DNA from: Kitasatospora viridis
GTDB lineage: Bacteria; Actinomycetota; Actinomycetes; Streptomycetales; Streptomycetaceae
Reading direction: 5' to 3'
Length of the DNA stretch: 64,000 bases
Assembly (NCBI RefSeq): GCF_007829815.1
Contig: NZ_VIWT01000001.1
Coordinates: 4,245,001 to 4,309,000 of the forward strand
Shown here: one piece after another, positions 19,143-27,830 of the stretch
How the letters are laid out: every line of letters starts with the position of its first letter
Position numbering within the stretch: position 1 is the stretch's first letter
Translations under genes and position numbers: made by a program
Notes under the pieces: model-generated
What the model was told of the DNA's origin: nothing
The model's input: only the letters and a program-made list of their open reading frames with translations
Database searches by the model: none

Positions 19143-21218
19143 GTGCCCCAACTGACCGCGCTCCCCAAGCGGATCCTGATCGGCCGCGCACTGCGCAGTG
19201 ACAAGCTCGGCGAGACCCTGCTGCCCAAGCGGATCGCCCTGCCGGTCTTCGCCTCCGACGCGCTCTCCTCGGTGGCCTACGCGCCCGAGGAGATCCTGCT
19301 GACGCTCTCCCTGGCGGGCGCCTCGGCGATCCGCTTCTCCTGGCAGATCGGCGTCGTGGTGGCCGTCGTGATGCTCGCGGTGGTCACCTCCTACCGGCAG
19401 AACGTGCACGCCTACCCGAGCGGCGGCGGCGACTACGAGGTCGCCACCGTCAACCACGGGCCGAACTCCGGCCTGGTGGTGGCCAGCGCGCTGATGGTGG
19501 ACTACGTGCTCACGGTGGCGGTCTCCACCACCTCGGGCGTGGCCAACGTGGTCTCCGCCGTGCCGGTGCTGCGCGGCCACGAGGTGGCGCTCAGCGTCAC
19601 CCTGGTGCTGCTGCTGATGGGGATGAACCTGCGCGGGGTGCGCGAGTCCGGCACCGCGTTCGCCGTCCCCACCTACGCCTTCATGGCGGGGGTGATCGGC
19701 ATGGTCGGCTTCGGCCTGTTCCGGCACCTGGTGCTCGGCGACGCGCTGCGCGCCGAGAGCGCCGGCTTCCACCTGGCGCCGACCCCCGGCAACGGCGCGC
19801 TGACCGGCTTCGCCCTGGTCTTCCTGCTGCTGCGGGCGTTCTCCTCGGGCTGCGCCGCGCTCACCGGCGTGGAGGCGATCAGCAACGGCGTGCCGGCCTT
19901 CCGCGAGCCGAAGAGCCGCAACGCCGCGAGCACCCTGCTGATGATGGCCGGCATCGCGGTCGTCATGTTCATGGGCATCATCTACCTGGCCCATCTGACG
20001 GGGACCCAGATGGCCGAGGACCCGGCCCGGCAGCTGCTCGGCGCCCCGGCCGGGTACCACCAGAAGACGGCGCTCGCGCAGATCAGCGCCGCCGTCTTCG
20101 CCGGCTTCACGCCGGGCTTCTACTTCATCGCCGCCGTCACCGGTCTGATACTGGTGCTCGCCGCCAACACCGCGTTCAACGGCTTCCCGGTGCTCGGCTC
20201 GATCCTCGCCCGGGACCGCTACCTGCCCCGCCAACTGCGCACCCGGGGCGACCGGCTGGCCTTCTCCAACGGGATCGTCCTGCTGGCGGCGGTCGCGGTC
20301 GTCTTCGTCACCGCCTTCGGCGCCGACCCGAACCGGCTGATCCAGCTCTACATCGTCGGCGTGTTCGTCTCCTTCAACATGAGCCAGTCCGGCATGATCC
20401 GGCACTGGACCAGGCTGCTGCGCACCGAGGCGGACGCCGGACAGCGGCGCCGGATGCGGCGCTCCCGGCTGATCAACGGTTTCGGCCTGGTGATGACGGC
20501 CGCGGTGCTGGTCGTGGTGCTGGTGACCAAGATCGGCCACGCCTGGATCGCGATCGCCGCCATGGCGGTGCTGTTCGCGATGATGAAGGCGATCCGGCGG
20601 CACTACGACCGGGTGGCCGGGGAGCTGGCCCCGGCGGCCGAGCCGGAGCCGGCGGGCGCCGCGGCGCCGACCCGGATCCACGCCGTCGTGCTGGTCTCCC
20701 GGCTGCACAGGCCGGCGCTGCGCGCGCTGGCCTACGCCGAACTGGCCCGCCCGCACGTGCTGGAGGCGGTCACCGCCGGGGTGGACGCGGCCGACACCGC
20801 CGCGCTGCGCGAGGAGTGGGAGCGGCGCGGGATCGGGGTGCCGCTGAAGGTGCTGGACTCGCCCTACCGGGAGATCACCGCACCGGTGCTGGAGTACGTG
20901 CGCGGGCTGCGCGGCTCCTCCCCGCACACCGTGGTGAGCGTCTACATCCCCGAGTACGTGGTCGGCCGCTGGTACGAGCACCTGCTGCACAATCAGAGCG
21001 CGCTGCGGCTCAAGGGGCGGCTGCTCTTCAAGCCCGGAGTGATGGTCACCTCGGTGCCGTGGCAGTCGGAGTCGTCCGCGCGGCGCCGTCCGGCGCGCGG
21101 CCGCTCGGCGCCCGGCGACGTGCGGCGCGGCGAACCGCGTCGGCGCACGGTACCGTCGGGGGCTGCGGTCGAAATCCCCGCACCCCCCGTCAGCACCGAC
21201 AAGGATGCCGTCACGTGA
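19143..21218 (+). CDS. kimA: APC-superfamily K+ importer, KimA-like
   Basis: The 691-residue protein strongly resembles Bacillus KimA (YdaO), a proton-coupled high-affinity K+ importer that works as a dimer. Matching segments are ALRSDKLGETLLPK, FASDALSSVAYAPEE (holding the Asp and Tyr of the K+ site), SYRQNVHAYPSGGGDYEVA, DYVLTVAVS (second Asp-Tyr pair), AFSSGCAALTGVEAISNGVP and LAANTAFNGFP. About 12 helices span residues 30-490, followed by a cytoplasmic USP-like domain (about 510-645). GTG 19143 fits family starts; the only upstream alternative, ATG 19101, would place a rare TTA codon and has no good ribosome site. The stop overlaps the methyltransferase GTG. In Bacillus KimA is inhibited by c-di-AMP; inferred here. 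Confidence 0.88.
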   Translation: MPQLTALPKRILIGRALRSDKLGETLLPKRIALPVFASDALSSVAYAPEEILLTLSLAGASAIRFSWQIGVVVAVVMLAVVTSYRQNVHAYPSGGGDYEVATVNHGPNSGLVVASALMVDYVLTVAVSTTSGVANVVSAVPVLRGHEVALSVTLVLLLMGMNLRGVRESGTAFAVPTYAFMAGVIGMVGFGLFRHLVLGDALRAESAGFHLAPTPGNGALTGFALVFLLLRAFSSGCAALTGVEAISNGVPAFREPKSRNAASTLLMMAGIAVVMFMGIIYLAHLTGTQMAEDPARQLLGAPAGYHQKTALAQISAAVFAGFTPGFYFIAAVTGLILVLAANTAFNGFPVLGSILARDRYLPRQLRTRGDRLAFSNGIVLLAAVAVVFVTAFGADPNRLIQLYIVGVFVSFNMSQSGMIRHWTRLLRTEADAGQRRRMRRSRLINGFGLVMTAAVLVVVLVTKIGHAWIAIAAMAVLFAMMKAIRRHYDRVAGELAPAAEPEPAGAAAPTRIHAVVLVSRLHRPALRALAYAELARPHVLEAVTAGVDAADTAALREEWERRGIGVPLKVLDSPYREITAPVLEYVRGLRGSSPHTVVSVYIPEYVVGRWYEHLLHNQSALRLKGRLLFKPGVMVTSVPWQSESSARRRPARGRSAPGDVRRGEPRRRTVPSGAAVEIPAPPVSTDKDAVT

Positions 21219-22864
21219 GTCGCAACACCCCCCGCTCCGCCGCCTCGGGCAAGTCCGGCAAGGGTGGCAAGGGCGCCAAGGTCGGGCAGGTCGCCCGGCC
21301 GCGCTGGTCCGCCAAGCCGGCCCGCCCGGAGGCCACCGACCGGGAGGGCCTGACCGCGCGGACGGCGCCGCCCGTTCCGGCCGAGCAGCCGGCCGAGCGC
21401 CCGGCCCGGCAGCAGTCCCGGCAGTCGGACCGACAGTCGGACCGGCGTTCGGACAAGGAGAAGCAGCCGGCCAAGGCGCCCCGGGCCGAGCGCCCGGCCC
21501 GCCCGGCCCGCGCGCCGAAGGCCGCCGCCGCGCCGCGCGCGCCCAGGCAGCCGAGCGGCGAGCCGCTGGTCGGCACCCGCTACGAGGTGGAGGTGGGCCC
21601 GGTCGCGCACGGCGGCGGGCACTGCGTGGCCCGGCACGAGGGCCGGGTGCTGTTCGTCCGGCACGCGCTGCCCGGCGAGCGGGTGGTGGCCGAGGTGACC
21701 GAGGGCACCACCACCTCCCGGTTCCTGCGCGCCGACGCGGTCGAGGTGCTGGAGCCGTCCAAGGACCGGATCGAGGCGCCCTGCCCGTTCGCCGGCCCCG
21801 GCAAGTGCGGCGGCTGCGACTGGCAGCACGTCAGCCCCGGCGGCCAGCGCAAGCTCAAGGCCGCGGTGCTCACCGAGCAGCTGGCCAAGCTGGCCGGCCT
21901 GACCCCGGCCGCGGCCGGCTGGGACGGCAGCGTCGAGCCGGTCGGCGGCAAGCTGGCGGCCGGTCAGGTGCCGGCCTGGCGCAGCCGGGTGCAGTACCGG
22001 GTGGACGCCGAGACCGGGCGGGTCGGGCTGCGCAAGCACCGCTCGCACGAGCTGCAGCTGATCGACCGTTGCCTGATCGCCGCCGAGGGCGTCACCGAGC
22101 TGGGCGTGGAGGCGCGGGACTGGACCGGTCTGGAGTCGGTGGAGGCGATCGCCGCCTCCGGCTCCTCGGACCGTCAGCTGATCCTGCGTCCGCTGCCGGG
22201 AGAGCAGCTGCCGCTGGTCGAGCTGGACAAGCCGGTGTCGATCGGCCGGGTGGACGAGCAGGAGCTGTTCCACCGGGTGCACGGCCGCACCTTCGTCCGC
22301 GAGCGGGCGGGCGACCGCACCTGGCGGGTGAGCAACGGCGGCTTCTGGCAGATCCACCCGGAGGCGCCGGACACCCTGGTGGACGCGGTGCTGACCGGTC
22401 TGGAGCCGCAGTGGGGCGAGAACGCGCTCGACCTCTACTGCGGGGTGGGCCTGTTCGCCGGGGCGCTGGCCGAGCGGGTCGGTGAGGAGGGCGCGGTGCT
22501 CGGCATCGAGTCGGGCAAGCAGGCGGTGGCCGACGCCCGGCACAACCTGGCCGCGCTGGAGCAGGTGCGGATCGAGTGCGACAAGGTGGAGGCGCTGCTG
22601 CCGCGCACCGGGATCACCGAGACCGACCTGATCGTGCTGGACCCGCCGCGGGCCGGGGCCGGCCGGGAGACGGTGCGTCACCTGGTCGCGCTGGGCGCCC
22701 GGCGGATCGCCTACGTGGCCTGCGACCCGGCCGCGCTCGCCCGGGACCTGGCGTTCTTCGCCGAGGGCGGCTACCGGCCGGTCTCGCTGCGGGCCTTCGA
22801 CCTGTTCCCGGTGACCCACCACTTCGAGTGCGTGGCGATCCTGGAGCCGGCGGCCGAGCGCTGA
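21215..22864 (+). CDS. TRAM-domain class I SAM-dependent RNA m5U methyltransferase (TrmA/RumA family)
   Basis: It is predicted to methylate uridine in rRNA or tRNA. A basic, Pro/Ala/Lys/Arg-rich disordered tail (about residues 1-110) is followed by a TRAM domain (VGTRYEVEVGPVAHGGGHCVA), a 4Fe-4S-type cysteine cluster (CPFAGPGKCGGCDW plus a later RCL), a SAM-binding motif (DLYCGVGLFAG), DPPRAG, and the catalytic-Cys region VACDPAALARDL. The family is usually 400-450 residues; the extra length of the 549-residue protein is the tail. GTG 21215 overlaps the KimA-like stop, so both are in one operon. Which uridine is modified cannot be told. Confidence 0.88.
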   Translation: MSRNTPRSAASGKSGKGGKGAKVGQVARPRWSAKPARPEATDREGLTARTAPPVPAEQPAERPARQQSRQSDRQSDRRSDKEKQPAKAPRAERPARPARAPKAAAAPRAPRQPSGEPLVGTRYEVEVGPVAHGGGHCVARHEGRVLFVRHALPGERVVAEVTEGTTTSRFLRADAVEVLEPSKDRIEAPCPFAGPGKCGGCDWQHVSPGGQRKLKAAVLTEQLAKLAGLTPAAAGWDGSVEPVGGKLAAGQVPAWRSRVQYRVDAETGRVGLRKHRSHELQLIDRCLIAAEGVTELGVEARDWTGLESVEAIAASGSSDRQLILRPLPGEQLPLVELDKPVSIGRVDEQELFHRVHGRTFVRERAGDRTWRVSNGGFWQIHPEAPDTLVDAVLTGLEPQWGENALDLYCGVGLFAGALAERVGEEGAVLGIESGKQAVADARHNLAALEQVRIECDKVEALLPRTGITETDLIVLDPPRAGAGRETVRHLVALGARRIAYVACDPAALARDLAFFAEGGYRPVSLRAFDLFPVTHHFECVAILEPAAER

Positions 22865-22877
22865 CCGGGGCGGTCCC

Positions 22878-22904
22878 GGCGGGCTGACGGTGCGTCAGCC
22901 CGCC
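22878..22904. terminator. Hairpin between convergent methyltransferase and chelatase genes
   Basis: A perfect 11-bp stem (22878-22888 with 22894-22904) with loop GGTGC overlaps the stop codon of the minus-strand gene. It probably terminates both convergent transcripts. Confidence 0.7.
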
Positions 22905-23572
22905 GCCGCCCGGTCGTGGCGCTCCAGCACCAGCCGGGCCAGCGCCGGGTGCGCCCCGAGCGGGGCGGCGGTGAGCGCGCCGCCGCTGCGCGCCGCGCGG
23001 GTGGCGAAGAAGCCCGGGGCGAGCAGGTAGGGCGCCACGGCGACCCGGCGGTGGCCGGCCGCGCGCAGCGCCGCCACCGCCTCGGCCGGGCTGGGCGAGG
23101 AGGCGCAGAGGTAGCCGGCGGCGACCGGGCGGTCCAGCCGGGCGGTGAGCAGGCCGGCCATCCGCGCGGCCTCCGCGTTGCCGGCCGGGTCGGTGGAGCC
23201 GGCGGCGGCCAGCACCACGGCGTCGGCCGGCTCCCCGGCCTCGGCCAGCCGGTCGTGCAGCGCCTCGGCCAGCAGCGGGTCGGGGCCCAGCGGAGCGGCC
23301 GGCCGGATCCGCAGGTGGGGTGCGGCGGCGGCCGCGGCGGGCAGGTCGACCCGCAGGTGGAAGCCGGGGCCGAGCAGCAGCGGCACCAGCACGGCCGTGC
23401 CCCGCAGTTCGGCGAGCAGCTCGGCGGGCCGTGGCAGGGCGTGGTCCAGGAAGCACAACTCCACGCGCAGTCCGGGCCGTTGGGTGCGCACCTCGGCGAT
23501 CAGCGCGTGCAGCGCGGCCGCGCCCGCCGGGTCCCGGGTGCCGTGCGCCACCGCGACCAGGGTGGCCGTCAT
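22895..23572 (-). CDS. Sirohydrochlorin chelatase (CbiX/SirB-like)
   Basis: This 225-residue enzyme would insert ferrous iron (or cobalt) into sirohydrochlorin. The N-terminal half carries the metal-binding His of VAVAHGTRDP and the second-half motif VPLLLGPGFHLRVDLP with its conserved His. The C-terminal half repeats the fold (VVLAAAGSTDP, VAVAPYLLAPGFF), as in the long CbiX type, with degenerate His residues. Siroheme is the cofactor of NirB encoded just across the divergent promoter, so the likely role is siroheme supply. The ATG overlaps the stop of the upstream HemD-like regulator (ATGA). Confidence 0.9.
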   Translation of the reverse strand: MTATLVAVAHGTRDPAGAAALHALIAEVRTQRPGLRVELCFLDHALPRPAELLAELRGTAVLVPLLLGPGFHLRVDLPAAAAAAPHLRIRPAAPLGPDPLLAEALHDRLAEAGEPADAVVLAAAGSTDPAGNAEAARMAGLLTARLDRPVAAGYLCASSPSPAEAVAALRAAGHRRVAVAPYLLAPGFFATRAARSGGALTAAPLGAHPALARLVLERHDRAAAG

Positions 23573-24696
23573 GCCGGCGCCCGCAGGCTGTAGCCGCGCT
23601 TGGGCACGGTGCGGACCAGCCCCGCGTGCTCGCCCAGGGCGACCCGCAGCCGGGCGATCGCCGCCTCCACCGCGTGCTCGTCGGCCTGGGCGCCGATCCA
23701 GGCCCGGCGCAGCAGCTCGCCGCGGCTGAGCACCAGCCCGGGCCGCTCGGCCAGCACCCGCAGCACCGCGGCCAGCAGCGGCGGGAGTTGGGCGGCCGCG
23801 CTGCCGTCGATCAGCACCGCGTTGCCCTGCAGGGTGAGCAGGTGCGCGCCGGCGTGCACCTCGCGCCGGTTGTGCTCCGGCAGCACCGCCTCCAGGGTGC
23901 GCACCATCGCGCCGAGCCGCCCGCGTTCGGGGCAGTGGGCGGTGATCCCGGCGTCCTCCAGCGGCCGGGCGCAGAGCGGCCCGACGCAGACCGGCAGCAC
24001 CTCGGCGCGCAGCGCCTCCAGCACCGCCCCGGTCAGCGCCGACTCCTCGGCGGTGGCCAGGAAGGCGGTGATCGCCGGTCCGCTGGTGAAGGTGACGGCG
24101 TGCAGCTCGCGCCGGGCGGTCTGCTCCACCAGTCGGCGCAGCGGCTGCGGGTCCGCGGGCGGGCCCCAGCGGTAGACGGGCACCTCGATCACCTCGGCGC
24201 CGCGCTCGCGCAGCGCCGCCGCGAAGCCGTCCAGCGGCCCGCCGTGCTCCTGCAGCGCGACCCGGGTGCCGCGCAGCTCCCGGCCGAGCAGCCAGGTGAG
24301 CAGCTCGCCGGTGGCCTCGGTGGCGGGGGAGAAGGCCTCGCTCAGGCCGCCGGCCCGGACCGCGCCGGTCGCCTTCGGGCCGCGGGTGAGCACGGTGGCG
24401 TCGCGGCAGACCTCGGCCAGTCGGGCGCCGTGGCCCCAGCCGTCGGCGGCGCTCAGCCAGCCGCGCCAGCCGACCCCGGTGGTGGCGACCACGAAGTCCA
24501 GCGGGGCGGTCAGGCAGCGCTCGGTGGCCCGGCGCAGCGCCTCGTCGTCGGCCAGCGGCATGATCCGCAGCGCCGGCGCCTCGACCACCTTGGCGCCGCG
24601 TCGGCGGAGCAGGGCGGTCAGCTCCTCGCGGCGGCGGGCGGCGGTGACCCCGACGGTGTAGCCGATCAGGGGGCCGGTGAGCTGCGGACTGTTCAT
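23569..24696 (-). CDS. nnaR: HemD-like / winged-helix regulator of nitrate-nitrite assimilation (NnaR-like)
   Basis: Residues about 1-270 form a uroporphyrinogen-III synthase (HemD) domain (IGYTVGVTAARRREELTALL, VTFTSGPAITAFLATA). Residues about 275-375 form an OmpR-type winged helix (LSRGELLRRAW, VEAAIARLRVALG, RTVPKRGYSLRAP). This fusion is the plan of NnaR of Streptomyces coelicolor, reported as a co-activator with GlnR of nitrate/nitrite assimilation genes. The divergent nirBD-narK genes and the coupled chelatase fit that role. Whether the HemD part is still an enzyme cannot be judged from sequence alone; it may sense a tetrapyrrole intermediate. Confidence 0.9.
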   Translation of the reverse strand: MNSPQLTGPLIGYTVGVTAARRREELTALLRRRGAKVVEAPALRIMPLADDEALRRATERCLTAPLDFVVATTGVGWRGWLSAADGWGHGARLAEVCRDATVLTRGPKATGAVRAGGLSEAFSPATEATGELLTWLLGRELRGTRVALQEHGGPLDGFAAALRERGAEVIEVPVYRWGPPADPQPLRRLVEQTARRELHAVTFTSGPAITAFLATAEESALTGAVLEALRAEVLPVCVGPLCARPLEDAGITAHCPERGRLGAMVRTLEAVLPEHNRREVHAGAHLLTLQGNAVLIDGSAAAQLPPLLAAVLRVLAERPGLVLSRGELLRRAWIGAQADEHAVEAAIARLRVALGEHAGLVRTVPKRGYSLRAPA

Positions 24697-24918
24697 GGCG
24701 TGAAGCGTGCGGCGCGGCTGTTTCCGGCCGGTTGCGCGCCGATCACGCGGTGGTAAGCGCAGCGCCGCCCGGTGTTACGGCAGATTTCCGCCAGGTCACC
24801 CTGGGCGGCCCGCCCGGTGAGGGCACCGTACCTTCGGCGCAACACCGGTGACCCGGGTGCGTAACCGCGTTGCCGCAGTCTCGGTTTCCATGACCGCCGC
24901 ACCCGAAGGAGACCGACC
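24697..24918. promoter_or_regulatory. Divergent control region nnaR / nirB
   Basis: The 222-nt region between the divergent genes should hold both promoters. It contains half-site-like elements of the GlnR consensus (GTNAC and GAAAC): GTTAC at 24774-24778, GTAAC at 24861-24865 and GTTTC (reverse of GAAAC) at 24884-24888. The spacing is not the canonical 11-bp phase, so the assignment is weak. nirB has a good GAAGGAG ribosome site before GTG 24919. Confidence 0.35.
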
Positions 24919-27480
24919 GTGACTGTGCAGGACCTGGTGCTGGTCGGCCACGGGATGGTCGGGCAGCGCTTCCTGGAAGCCCTGTTCGAGCAGCCGACGG
25001 CCGAGCAGCCGTGCCGCTGGCGGGTCACCGTGCTCGCCGAGGAGCCCCGCCCGGCCTACGACCGGGTGCACCTGACCTCCTGGTTCTCCGGCACCTCGGC
25101 GGAGGAACTCTCACTCTGCCCGCCGGAGTTCATCGCCGAGCACGGCATCGACCTGCGGCTCGGCGACCCGGTGGCCGCGATCGACCGGGCGGCCCGGACC
25201 GTGACCACCGCGGCCGGCCTGCGGCTGCGCTACGACGCCCTGGTGCTGGCCACCGGCTCGTACCCGTTCGTGCCGCCGGTGCCGGGGCACGACGCGGCCG
25301 GCTGCCACGTCTACCGCACCATCGACGACCTGGTGGCGATCCGCGAGCAGGCGGCGGGCGCCCGGGTCGGCGCGGTGGTCGGCGGCGGGCTGCTCGGCCT
25401 GGAGGCGGCCGGGGCGCTGCGCGCGATGGGCCTGCGGACCCACGTGGTCGAGTTCGCCCCGCGGCTGATGGCCCTTCAGGTGGACGAGGGCGGCGGCGCG
25501 GTGCTGCGCCGCAAGATCGAGGAGCTCGGGGTGCGGGTGCACACCGGCGCCGGCACCCAGCGGATCGGCACCGGCGAGGACGGCCGGGTGCGCTCGATGG
25601 AGCTCTCCGACGGCAGCGAACTCGACGTGGACCTGGTGGTGTTCTCCGCCGGGGTGCGCCCGCGCGACCAACTGGCCCGGGACTGCGGGCTGGCCGTCGG
25701 CGAGCGCGGCGGGATCGCGGTGGACCGCACCTGCCGCACCTCGGACGAGCACATCTGGGCGATCGGCGAGTGCGCCCTGGCGGTGGACGGCCGGGTCTAC
25801 GGCCTGGTCGCCCCCGGGTACGCGATGGCCGAGGCGGTGGCCAGGGAACTGACGAGCGGCGGCGGCGAGTTCACCGGCGCCGACACCTCCACCAAGCTGA
25901 AGCTGCTGGGCGTGGACGTGGCCAGCTTCGGCGACGCGCTGGGCGCCACCGAGGGCGCGGTGGACGTGCTCTACGCCAACGCGGCGGCCGGGGTCTACAA
26001 GAAGCTGGTGATCGGCCCGGACAACCGGCTGCTCGGCGGCGTGCTGGTCGGCGACGCCGAGTCCTACCCGACGCTGCGGCCGCTGGCCGCCAGTCGCTCC
26101 CAACTGCCCGGTCCCGCCGAACAGTTCCTGCTGCCGGCCGGCACCCCCGGCTCGGCCCGGCTGGAGCTGCCGGACGAGGCGGTGGTCTGCTCCTGCCACA
26201 ACGTCAGCAAGGCGGTGGTGCGGGCGGCCGTGGCCGAGCAGGGCGCGACCAGCCTGGCCGAGGTCAAGAAGTGCACCAAGGCCGGCACCGGCTGCGGCAG
26301 TTGCGTCAAGCTGCTGGGCTCCATCGTGGACACCGAACTGGCCGCCGCCGGGGTCGAGGTGGCCAGGGGCCTGTGCGAGCACTTCGCGCACACCCGGGCC
26401 GAGCTGTACGAGATCGTCCGGGTCAAGGGCATCACCAGCTTCTCCCGGCTGATCGAGGAGCACGGCACCGGGGACGGCTGCGACGACTGCAAGCCGGCCG
26501 TCGCCTCGATCCTGGCCAGCCTCGGCAACGGCCACGTGCTGGACGGCGAGCAGGCCGCGCTGCAGGACACCAACGACCACTTCCTGGCCAACCTGCAGCG
26601 CAACGGCTCCTACTCGGTGGTGCCCCGGGTGCCCGGCGGCGAGATCACCGCCGAGGGCCTGATCGTGATCGGCGAGATCGCCCGCGACTACGGCCTCTAC
26701 ACCAAGATCACCGGCGGCCAGCGGATCGACCTGTTCGGCGCCACCGTCGACCAGCTGCCGCAGATCTGGCAGCGGCTGGTGGCGGCCGGCTTCGAGTCCG
26801 GCCACGCCTACGGGAAGGCCCTGCGCACCGTCAAGTCCTGCGTGGGGCAGACCTGGTGCCGCTACGGGGTGCAGGACTCGGTGGCCCTGGCGATCGAACT
26901 GGAGCTGCGCTACCGGGGCCTGCGCGCCCCGCACAAGCTCAAGTCGGCGGTCTCCGGCTGCGCCCGGGAGTGCGCCGAGGCGCAGGGCAAGGACTTCGGG
27001 GTGATCGCCACCGCCGAGGGCTGGAACCTGTACGTCGGCGGCAACGGCGGCATGACCCCGCGGCACGCCGACCTGCTGGCCGCCGACCTGGACCACGACA
27101 CCCTGATCCGCACCATCGACCGGTTCCTGATGTTCTACATCCGCACCGCCGACCGCCTGGAGCGCACCGCGCCCTGGCTGGCCCGGCTGGACGGCGGGAT
27201 CGACCACCTGCGGGCGGTGCTGCTCGACGACGCGCTCGGGATCTGCGCCGAGCTCGACGAGTTGATGGGCCGTCACGTGGAGACCTACGAGGACGAGTGG
27301 GCGGCCACCCTGGCCGACCCGGAGCGGCTGCGGCGGTTCGTCTCCTTCGCCAACGCCCCCGGGACCCCCGACCCGACGGTGCGCTTCGTCCCGGAGCGCG
27401 ACCAGATCCGCCCCGCCCGGCCCGACGAGGACGGCCGGGTCCTGATCAGCAGTGCCAACCTGGAGGTGCGTACCCGATGA
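24919..27480 (+). CDS. nirB: Assimilatory nitrite reductase [NAD(P)H], large subunit NirB
   Basis: The cytoplasmic siroheme enzyme reduces nitrite to ammonium. It has an N-terminal FAD/NAD(P) module (LVLVGHGMVGQRFLEAL near residue 6; VVGGGLLGLEAAGALRAMG near 155). Next come two BFD-like 2Fe-2S segments with Cys pairs (VCSCHNV ... GTGCGSC near 420-455; CEH ... GDGCDDC near 485-520), then the siroheme/4Fe-4S half. There the four ligand cysteines are seen as CVGQTWC (about 637-643) and CARECAE (about 678-684). The 853-residue length is normal. It overlaps nirD by ATGA. Confidence 0.97.
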   Translation: MTVQDLVLVGHGMVGQRFLEALFEQPTAEQPCRWRVTVLAEEPRPAYDRVHLTSWFSGTSAEELSLCPPEFIAEHGIDLRLGDPVAAIDRAARTVTTAAGLRLRYDALVLATGSYPFVPPVPGHDAAGCHVYRTIDDLVAIREQAAGARVGAVVGGGLLGLEAAGALRAMGLRTHVVEFAPRLMALQVDEGGGAVLRRKIEELGVRVHTGAGTQRIGTGEDGRVRSMELSDGSELDVDLVVFSAGVRPRDQLARDCGLAVGERGGIAVDRTCRTSDEHIWAIGECALAVDGRVYGLVAPGYAMAEAVARELTSGGGEFTGADTSTKLKLLGVDVASFGDALGATEGAVDVLYANAAAGVYKKLVIGPDNRLLGGVLVGDAESYPTLRPLAASRSQLPGPAEQFLLPAGTPGSARLELPDEAVVCSCHNVSKAVVRAAVAEQGATSLAEVKKCTKAGTGCGSCVKLLGSIVDTELAAAGVEVARGLCEHFAHTRAELYEIVRVKGITSFSRLIEEHGTGDGCDDCKPAVASILASLGNGHVLDGEQAALQDTNDHFLANLQRNGSYSVVPRVPGGEITAEGLIVIGEIARDYGLYTKITGGQRIDLFGATVDQLPQIWQRLVAAGFESGHAYGKALRTVKSCVGQTWCRYGVQDSVALAIELELRYRGLRAPHKLKSAVSGCARECAEAQGKDFGVIATAEGWNLYVGGNGGMTPRHADLLAADLDHDTLIRTIDRFLMFYIRTADRLERTAPWLARLDGGIDHLRAVLLDDALGICAELDELMGRHVETYEDEWAATLADPERLRRFVSFANAPGTPDPTVRFVPERDQIRPARPDEDGRVLISSANLEVRTR

Positions 27481-27830
27481 CGACGGTGCAGATCGACGAC
27501 GGCCGGGGCTGGACCCGGGTCTGCGACTACGAGGACCTGATCCCCGGGCGGGGGGTGGCGGTGCTGCTGCGGGACGGCACCCAGGCGGCCGTCTTCCGCA
27601 CCCGGGCCGGCGAGCTCTTCGCGCTGGACAACCGGGATCCGTTCAGCGGCGCCTACGTGATCTCCCGCGGCCTGGTGGGCAGCCGGGGCGAGGTGCCGGT
27701 GGTCACCTCGCCGATGCTCAAGCAGGCCTTCGACCTGCGCAGCGGACGCAGCCTGGACGAGCCGACCGCGCCCGACGGCAGCAGCGCCGACCTGCGCACC
27801 TGGCCGGTCCGGGCGGAGGGTGCGCGATGA
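27477..27830 (+). CDS. nirD: Nitrite reductase small subunit NirD
   Basis: This 117-residue Rieske-fold subunit of the NirBD complex includes LFALDNRDPFSGAYVISRGL and SPMLKQAFDLRSG. As is normal for NirD, the Cys/His ligands of a true Rieske centre are absent, so it is structural or regulatory. It is translationally coupled on both sides by ATGA overlaps, giving tight stoichiometry with NirB and the transporter. Confidence 0.95.
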   Translation: MTTVQIDDGRGWTRVCDYEDLIPGRGVAVLLRDGTQAAVFRTRAGELFALDNRDPFSGAYVISRGLVGSRGEVPVVTSPMLKQAFDLRSGRSLDEPTAPDGSSADLRTWPVRAEGAR

